Shown: positions 4,379 to 8,546 of the stretch, piece by piece
Position numbering within the stretch: the stretch's first letter is position 1
Layout of the letters: every line of letters begins with the position of its first letter
Source of the DNA: Acidobacteriota bacterium
GTDB lineage: Bacteria; Acidobacteriota; Terriglobia; Terriglobales; Acidobacteriaceae
DNA: 8,546 nt
Direction: 5' to 3'
Assembly (NCBI GenBank): GCA_021841795.1
Contig: JAKCDN010000121.1
Location: 1-8,546 of the forward strand
Notes under the pieces: model-generated
Databases searched by the model: none
Told to the model about the DNA's origin: nothing
The model's input: only the letters and a program-made list of their open reading frames with translations
Program-made: the position numbers and the translations under genes

Positions 4379-7108
4379 CTAAGCGGCGGTTTCGATTTGC
4401 AGATGTTCGCCAGCAGCCAGGGTAAGCGGCTGATTCAGGTGGAGAACGAGCAACTCGTTGTTTCTCTCTGCACGGCCTGGAAGCGATTTTCCGTTGAGGC
4501 TTGCCGTGGCTTTCGGCTCCGGCGCGTTTAGTTTAAAGAGACGGCAGGGTAGAGCGCCAGCGAGCACATGGAGCGTGAAGCGCGTGCTGCCGCCGCTCTT
4601 GTCGAGGGTGTAGGTGCCCCATCCGGTGGCCGTGGCCCAGAAGCAGTTGAAGATTGCTTCAGCGGTCGGCGGCGCGGCGGTGACTTCGGCGCAGTCGCCA
4701 CAATACAGAAAGCCGCTCATGGCGACGAAGACCGACCAGGAGGCCATAGCGCGGACATAGTGATTGCCAGCCTCAACCTCGTTCCAGGGATTGCGCCGGG
4801 CGCCGTCGAAGCGGGCGCGCGTGTTGCGCACGCAGACGAGGCCTTGTTCGGGCATGCCCCAACGAATAAGAAGGGCGGCGAAAGTGTATTCGAGACCGGT
4901 CCAGGCCTCGGAGAAATATGGGAACGGCACGCGGGGCCGCTCGGCGCGGGCGTAGTCACAGATGACGACAGCGGCCTCGCCGTTAACCGCGTAGGTGCGC
5001 GCGGCGTTTTCCCAGTGCGCCATGGATTGCTTCGCGTTGTAGCGATGGATTGAGTCCAGGGTCTTGCGGATGCGGTCGGGATCGACGAGCGCGCCCATGC
5101 CGGCAACGTCGACGAGATACTGCCCGACAAGTTGATCGATCAGGCAGCCCTCGCCAACCTGGAACTGCGGATGCTCCGTGTCGTCGGCACCCATGCCACC
5201 CACGAGACCAGGAGAAATCTGGTCTTTGCGGAATCCGCGAATCTGCTGCACGTAGTATTCGCCGTTGAAGAGGTTGTCATCGATCCAGGTTCGGCCTTTT
5301 TCGTAGAGGCTGCGGTACTGGTGAGCCGCATTGGAATCGCCGACGGCATTGGCCATGTCGGCGGCGGCACGCAGCGCGCCAAGATAGTAGATGGAGCACA
5401 TGGGGTTCGGACCGTAGAACTCGACGTCGTAGGTGTTGTGCTGCACGCCTTCGAGGACGCCATCGCGGTGAGGATCCCACCCGTCTTTAATCCATGCGAA
5501 CTCGACGGCCTTGCGAATGCGCGGCCACAACTCGCGCAGCCAGGCCGTGTCGCCGGAGAGCTTCCAGTCGAGCCAGGCGTGAACGATCTGGCCCATCTGG
5601 CCGTCGGCTGCGGCGTTGCCCGAGCGCTCGATGCCGTCGGGCAGCAACTGGCGAAAGTGCATGGCGCCATTGTCTTCCATAGAGTAGCCAAAGGCGCTGC
5701 GGCGCAGCGAGCGGGCAAAGCTGGGAAAGAGATGGGGCGTGACAGTTTCGTAGTTCCAGACGTGCAGACAGTTGCCAAAGCAGCAGCCGGTGGTTTTGCC
5801 GCTGCCTTCAAAGCCGTGGAACTCGCCGTCTGCGGTGCGGAAGCAGGTGGTCGAGGCGAGCGTGGAGAGGTTGGCGGTGGCTGCGTCCTTGACCTCTGCG
5901 GGCACGGTGCTGTCGCACAGCGCGTCAGTGAAGGCTCTGGTGCGCGACTCAAGGCTTTCGAGATGATCTGCCGTGTATTCAATCGCCTGCCAAGCGTCTG
6001 GGAAGCGCGTCGCGTAGTAGTTGCCGATGATGTCGCTGCCGTGGCCTTTGGGCGCGGCCCAGCCGCACCAATCCGGCGTGCGGTTGGCAAAATGCCATCC
6101 GAGGAGGAAGCGGAAGCTTGCGGTCTGCCCCGGCGCGATGGTCTGTTGCATGCAGACAACACCAACTTCGTTGTGCGGATCGGGTTCTGCACCGAGATCG
6201 CCGTTGGCGGAAAAGCGATCCCAGAAGAGCAAGGGTGGAGTCCACCACTTGCCCTGCGGCCAGCCGGGCCAACAGGAGATGGAAGCGCCGGGTGTGTTGA
6301 GAGCAGCCAAGGCGATGGTGCCCTGCATCGGATCGACCGCGGAAATCGCAGGATTATCCATCGATACGCCGTGGAGTTTGGACGCCTGGCGGACCTGATT
6401 GCGGCGCTTGTCGCCGTCCGGTCCGGATTTGTCGGAGAGAATGGGATTTTCAAGTGAATAGGCAATGCCGACCTTCGCGCTCGCGGCTCCGTGATTCGTC
6501 ACTCGGTAGTGCAGGATGGCAACAGGCAGGCCGGACTCGTCCGGGTCGTGCGGAATGAAGGGCGAGAATGCCTCCAATTCCACCGCGACCGGGAGCGTCG
6601 AATCTTTAAAGCGAATCTGCGCCAAGGGATAGGCACCGGTAAATATGGCTGCTTCAAGGCGGCTCATTCCGGGTACGTTGTCCGCGCCCAGCCCCGACGG
6701 TCCCTCGTAAGGGGGTAGAATGCGGGACTCGAGGATGCGCGCGACAGGCTTGTCGGCGCCCCTCTGCGCCCAGATGGAAGCAAACGCATAGCGCGGGCGA
6801 TAGCCCTGGTTGGGGCGGTTGAAGATCTCCCAGTCGCGCAACTGGCCGCGGCCACCCAGGCAAACCGAACCGGCAGCAACGCCGCCGAGGGGGAAGGCGA
6901 TCATCTGGAGTTGGTCGGCTTCGAAGCTACGGGGAAAGGCAAAGCCGTGCGGCGATGGCGCTTTTTTCTCGGCGTGCGCCGCGGCTGCGCTTTGTTCGGC
7001 ATCGGGCGCGGGCTGGACGGCACCGGGTGTGTTCCACGGGCCGGCCTTTGCCGCACCGACGGCTCCGGCGGCCTGCTTGAGAAAGTCTCTGCGATCGAGA
7101 TTTGTCAT
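4379..7108 (-). CDS. GH116 family beta-glycosidase (GBA2/SSO1353-like), Tat-exported
   Basis: This 909-residue exported glycoside hydrolase should cleave beta-linked glucose, xylose or a related sugar with retention of configuration. A twin-arginine signal (DRRDFLKQAAGA, residues 5-16) is followed by an Ala/Pro-rich linker to about 53. The GH116 N-terminal domain shows FPLGGVAAG (72-80) and GRGQLRDWEIFN (86-97). The (alpha/alpha)6 catalytic domain (old name DUF608) contains GFEGSGKTTG, then CFGNCLHVWNY, with E434 aligning with the known nucleophile. HNTYDVEFYGPN follows, with D561 aligning with the acid/base (GBA2 E527 and D677 lie in equivalent LEG and TYD motifs). LIDQLVGQ (D658) is another conserved block, and a C-terminal beta domain closes the protein. 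AAGGA eight bases upstream supports the start at 7108. Family members include beta-glucosidases, beta-xylosidases and beta-N-acetylglucosaminidases, so the substrate is not settled. The gene sits between a rhamnosidase-like gene and an acetylesterase. Confidence 0.92.
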   Translation of the reverse strand: MTNLDRRDFLKQAAGAVGAAKAGPWNTPGAVQPAPDAEQSAAAAHAEKKAPSPHGFAFPRSFEADQLQMIAFPLGGVAAGSVCLGGRGQLRDWEIFNRPNQGYRPRYAFASIWAQRGADKPVARILESRILPPYEGPSGLGADNVPGMSRLEAAIFTGAYPLAQIRFKDSTLPVAVELEAFSPFIPHDPDESGLPVAILHYRVTNHGAASAKVGIAYSLENPILSDKSGPDGDKRRNQVRQASKLHGVSMDNPAISAVDPMQGTIALAALNTPGASISCWPGWPQGKWWTPPLLFWDRFSANGDLGAEPDPHNEVGVVCMQQTIAPGQTASFRFLLGWHFANRTPDWCGWAAPKGHGSDIIGNYYATRFPDAWQAIEYTADHLESLESRTRAFTDALCDSTVPAEVKDAATANLSTLASTTCFRTADGEFHGFEGSGKTTGCCFGNCLHVWNYETVTPHLFPSFARSLRRSAFGYSMEDNGAMHFRQLLPDGIERSGNAAADGQMGQIVHAWLDWKLSGDTAWLRELWPRIRKAVEFAWIKDGWDPHRDGVLEGVQHNTYDVEFYGPNPMCSIYYLGALRAAADMANAVGDSNAAHQYRSLYEKGRTWIDDNLFNGEYYVQQIRGFRKDQISPGLVGGMGADDTEHPQFQVGEGCLIDQLVGQYLVDVAGMGALVDPDRIRKTLDSIHRYNAKQSMAHWENAARTYAVNGEAAVVICDYARAERPRVPFPYFSEAWTGLEYTFAALLIRWGMPEQGLVCVRNTRARFDGARRNPWNEVEAGNHYVRAMASWSVFVAMSGFLYCGDCAEVTAAPPTAEAIFNCFWATATGWGTYTLDKSGGSTRFTLHVLAGALPCRLFKLNAPEPKATASLNGKSLPGRAERNNELLVLHLNQPLTLAAGEHLQIETAA

Positions 7109-7116
7109 GGCAAATT

Positions 7117-7121
7117 TCCTT
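7117..7121 (-). promoter_or_regulatory. Ribosome binding site of the GH116 gene
   Basis: AAGGA on the - strand lies eight bases before the ATG at 7108. This supports the start that includes the twin-arginine motif. Confidence 0.6.
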
Positions 7122-7196
7122 GGCTATCCGTGCTACGGAAATGAGTTTTTGTCATGCTGCCGCTTCGGGGTTGCGACAATTTCTGCAATGCTTGGG

Positions 7197-7259
7197 CTTC
7201 GACGATTTTCGCTGTTCCCCTATGGGGCGATCCATCCAGCAACGAAAAAGTTGTCGAAG
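7197..7259 (-). promoter_or_regulatory. Long nested inverted repeat between the rhamnosidase-like and GH116 genes
   Basis: Four nested pairings are visible: CTTCGAC (7197-7203) with GTCGAAG (7253-7259); TTTTCG (7206-7211) with CGAAAA (7243-7248); CTG (7212-7214) with CAG (7237-7239); and CCCC (7217-7220) with GGGG (7224-7227). That makes 20 base pairs in 63 bases, broken by internal loops. In the - strand transcript it begins 11 bases after the stop codon of the rhamnosidase-like gene and ends 88 bases before the GH116 start. No T-run follows, so a classic intrinsic terminator is unlikely. An mRNA stability or processing element, an attenuator-like leader, or an operator are possible. Confidence 0.45.
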
Positions 7260-7270
7260 AAATTCTGCGC

Positions 7271-8546
7271 TCAGCGGCTGACTTGGTTTCCCTCCTTCGC
7301 AGTCTGCGCAACCGGTAGCCCTTCGCGCACGACAGTTACTGGACCAATAAGGCCCGAGACCTGAAGCGGCGAGTCGGCACGATACGCCGCGATGTCAGTA
7401 TAGGCATACTTGGTTGCGCCGGGCTGCTGATCGCCGATGAGCCGGTTCACCCATGCGTTGACCACCTCGATCTCGATGCGGTTGGCGCCCGGTTTGAGAG
7501 CGGCGGTTGCGTCAACGCGGTAGGGCGCATGCCATGCCTCTCCAAGGTTCTTGCCGTTCACCGTGACCACGGCCAGGTTCTTCACGTCACCGAGATCGAT
7601 CCATAGATGCGTCCCCTTGCGAAACCACCCGGGAGAAGCCTCGAAGGTTTGCGTGTAGGTTCCCATGCCCGAAAAATACTTTACGCCTGCATCACTGCTT
7701 GTGCTCCAGTCAATAAGGTGATCTATCCGAATGGACGGCGGCGCGCCGCGGCCGGGCTCGAAGGCGAGTGTCCAAGGTCCGTGGATAGTGGCGAGGGTGG
7801 CTGTGGTGTTCTGCGCAACCGCGAGGGAACTGCGGCGAGCCGACTCGCGAAAGACAACAAAGACGGTTCCCCAGGGTTCGAGCTGGAGCGGCACGGTCGT
7901 GCGGCCATCGGCAATGGAGTAGGAAGCCGGAGCCGTCTTGCCGGAGTCCGGGAACCAAAGCTGTGCAGTGCGGCCTGTGACGCGAAAGGCAGCTTCAGTC
8001 GAGGCGGGACGATCACTGCGGTTATCGATGAAGTAGATGTCACCGCCAGAAAGCCTGCGATGCACAAACTGCAGGTTCGCCTCGCCGCCGGGGTTCGGCG
8101 TATAGGTAAAGTCGGGTGGGACACGCATGGCGGTGAGCGCTTCGGCGACCGTTTCGCCGGCGTAGACTGCGCCTTTGCCGACGCGATGAACGCCAGTTCC
8201 GTCGCCGAAGAGTTCGTGGGCCAGAGCCTGGAACTCGGCGCGATCGTCGGCAAGGCTCGGGTCGTCCACAGGCTTGGCGCCGGCAACGGTGGCGCCCTCA
8301 AGGACCAATTTATAGATAGCGCGCAGGACGGGGAGAGACATCGATTGGCTGGTGCGATTGAGACCGAGCAGGCGGTAGGTAACTCCGCCGGGCGTCGTGA
8401 TCCGGCCCTTGCTATCGACTCCGAGAACGTGGATGAGCGCATCGGCGTTTACGTAGTCGAATCCGTAGCCGGCGGGCAGATTGGGCGAGCGGTTCCTATA
8501 GACCGCGGTAAGGTTGGTGTCTTCGCCGTAGAAGTAAATGATGTCT
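7271..8546 (-). CDS. GH106-type alpha-L-rhamnosidase-like enzyme, C-terminal part
   Basis: The frame is open to the right edge of the window, so this is the last 424 residues of a larger protein. An internal ATG at 8341 is not the true start. The segment GYGFDYVNADALIHVLGV followed by MSLPVLRAIYKLVLEGATVA and DDPSLADDRAEFQALAHELF is characteristic of the GH106 (PF17132) core. Next come the HRRLSGGDIYFIDNRSDRP and FRVTGRTAQLWFPDSG beta segments. The C-terminal part (LWIDLGDVKNLAVVTVNGKN, GEAWHAPYRVD, GANRIEIEVVNAWVNRLIGD) is a galactose-binding-like jelly roll shared with GH2 enzymes. GH106 enzymes release L-rhamnose from plant polysaccharides such as rhamnogalacturonans, or from rhamnosylated natural products. 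Catalytic residues lie beyond the window, so activity cannot be judged. A GH2-like beta-glycosidase is a less likely alternative. Confidence 0.8.
   Translation of the reverse strand, partial: DIIYFYGEDTNLTAVYRNRSPNLPAGYGFDYVNADALIHVLGVDSKGRITTPGGVTYRLLGLNRTSQSMSLPVLRAIYKLVLEGATVAGAKPVDDPSLADDRAEFQALAHELFGDGTGVHRVGKGAVYAGETVAEALTAMRVPPDFTYTPNPGGEANLQFVHRRLSGGDIYFIDNRSDRPASTEAAFRVTGRTAQLWFPDSGKTAPASYSIADGRTTVPLQLEPWGTVFVVFRESARRSSLAVAQNTTATLATIHGPWTLAFEPGRGAPPSIRIDHLIDWSTSSDAGVKYFSGMGTYTQTFEASPGWFRKGTHLWIDLGDVKNLAVVTVNGKNLGEAWHAPYRVDATAALKPGANRIEIEVVNAWVNRLIGDQQPGATKYAYTDIAAYRADSPLQVSGLIGPVTVVREGLPVAQTAKEGNQVSR

Noticed and set aside
3762..4382. 206-codon + strand frame opposite the esterase gene
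   Set aside because: The - strand frame has the full SGNH motif set and a signal peptide; the + frame has no recognisable feature.
5132..5141. Perfect ten-base palindrome TGATCGATCA
   Set aside because: It lies in the coding sequence for the conserved LIDQ block of GH116 and is explained by that coding sequence.
5075..5190. D658 (LIDQLVGQ) as the GH116 acid/base residue
   Set aside because: Alignment by memory with GBA2 places the acid/base in the TYD motif (D561 here); D658 matches a separate conserved DQ-x-x-GQ block.
5132..6457. 441-codon open frame on the + strand, antisense to the GH116 gene
   Set aside because: It is fully inside a gene with clear family motifs, has a biased Ala/Val/Gly/Arg composition and no recognisable domain. 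Long antisense frames are expected in high-GC coding DNA.
5140..6465. 441-codon open frame on the - strand in another frame of the GH116 gene
   Set aside because: It is rich in Ser, Arg, Pro and Thr with no motifs, typical of an out-of-frame reading of GC-rich coding DNA.
6810..7364. 184-codon + strand frame over the GH116 start and the intergenic gap
   Set aside because: It crosses two well-supported - strand genes and the inverted repeat, with no domain or ribosome binding site.

Overview
The window looks like a chromosomal segment of a soil or plant-associated Acidobacteriota (Terriglobia-type) bacterium. This is an inference from high GC, exported proteins typical of that group, and a set of carbohydrate-active enzymes; there is no rRNA or complete phylogenetic marker to confirm it.

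Layout. Positions 1-332 hold no gene I can support. A small exported protein with a carboxypeptidase-regulatory-like (transthyretin-like) domain lies at 333-848 on the + strand. It converges on an exported protein of unknown function with two related beta-rich modules (881-2152, - strand). Positions 2153-2813 contain no intact gene. They do contain several small inverted repeats, a truncated tRNA 3' end (- strand, 2658-2690), and a short coding-like tail just downstream of the next gene's stop.

The right two thirds is a - strand carbohydrate-degradation cluster. In transcription order it is: the C-terminal part of a GH106-type alpha-L-rhamnosidase-like enzyme (enters from the right edge, ends at 7271); a 162-bp gap with a 63-bp nested inverted repeat; a Tat-exported GH116 beta-glycosidase (4379-7108); and a Sec-exported sialate O-acetylesterase-family SGNH esterase (2814-4337). 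The last two are only tens of bases apart and very likely share a transcript. Together they suggest exported removal of rhamnosyl, beta-glucosyl or beta-xylosyl, and acetyl groups from a decorated plant or microbial glycan.

The GH116 active site can be placed from motifs: nucleophile E434 and acid/base D561, 127 residues apart. That matches the spacing I recall for the archaeal enzyme SSO1353 rather than for human GBA2 or TxGH116. I did not find a clearly new biological system. The items most worth a second look are the 7197-7259 structure, the tRNA remnant beside a gene-free 660-bp stretch, and the coding-like 28-codon tail after the esterase stop.
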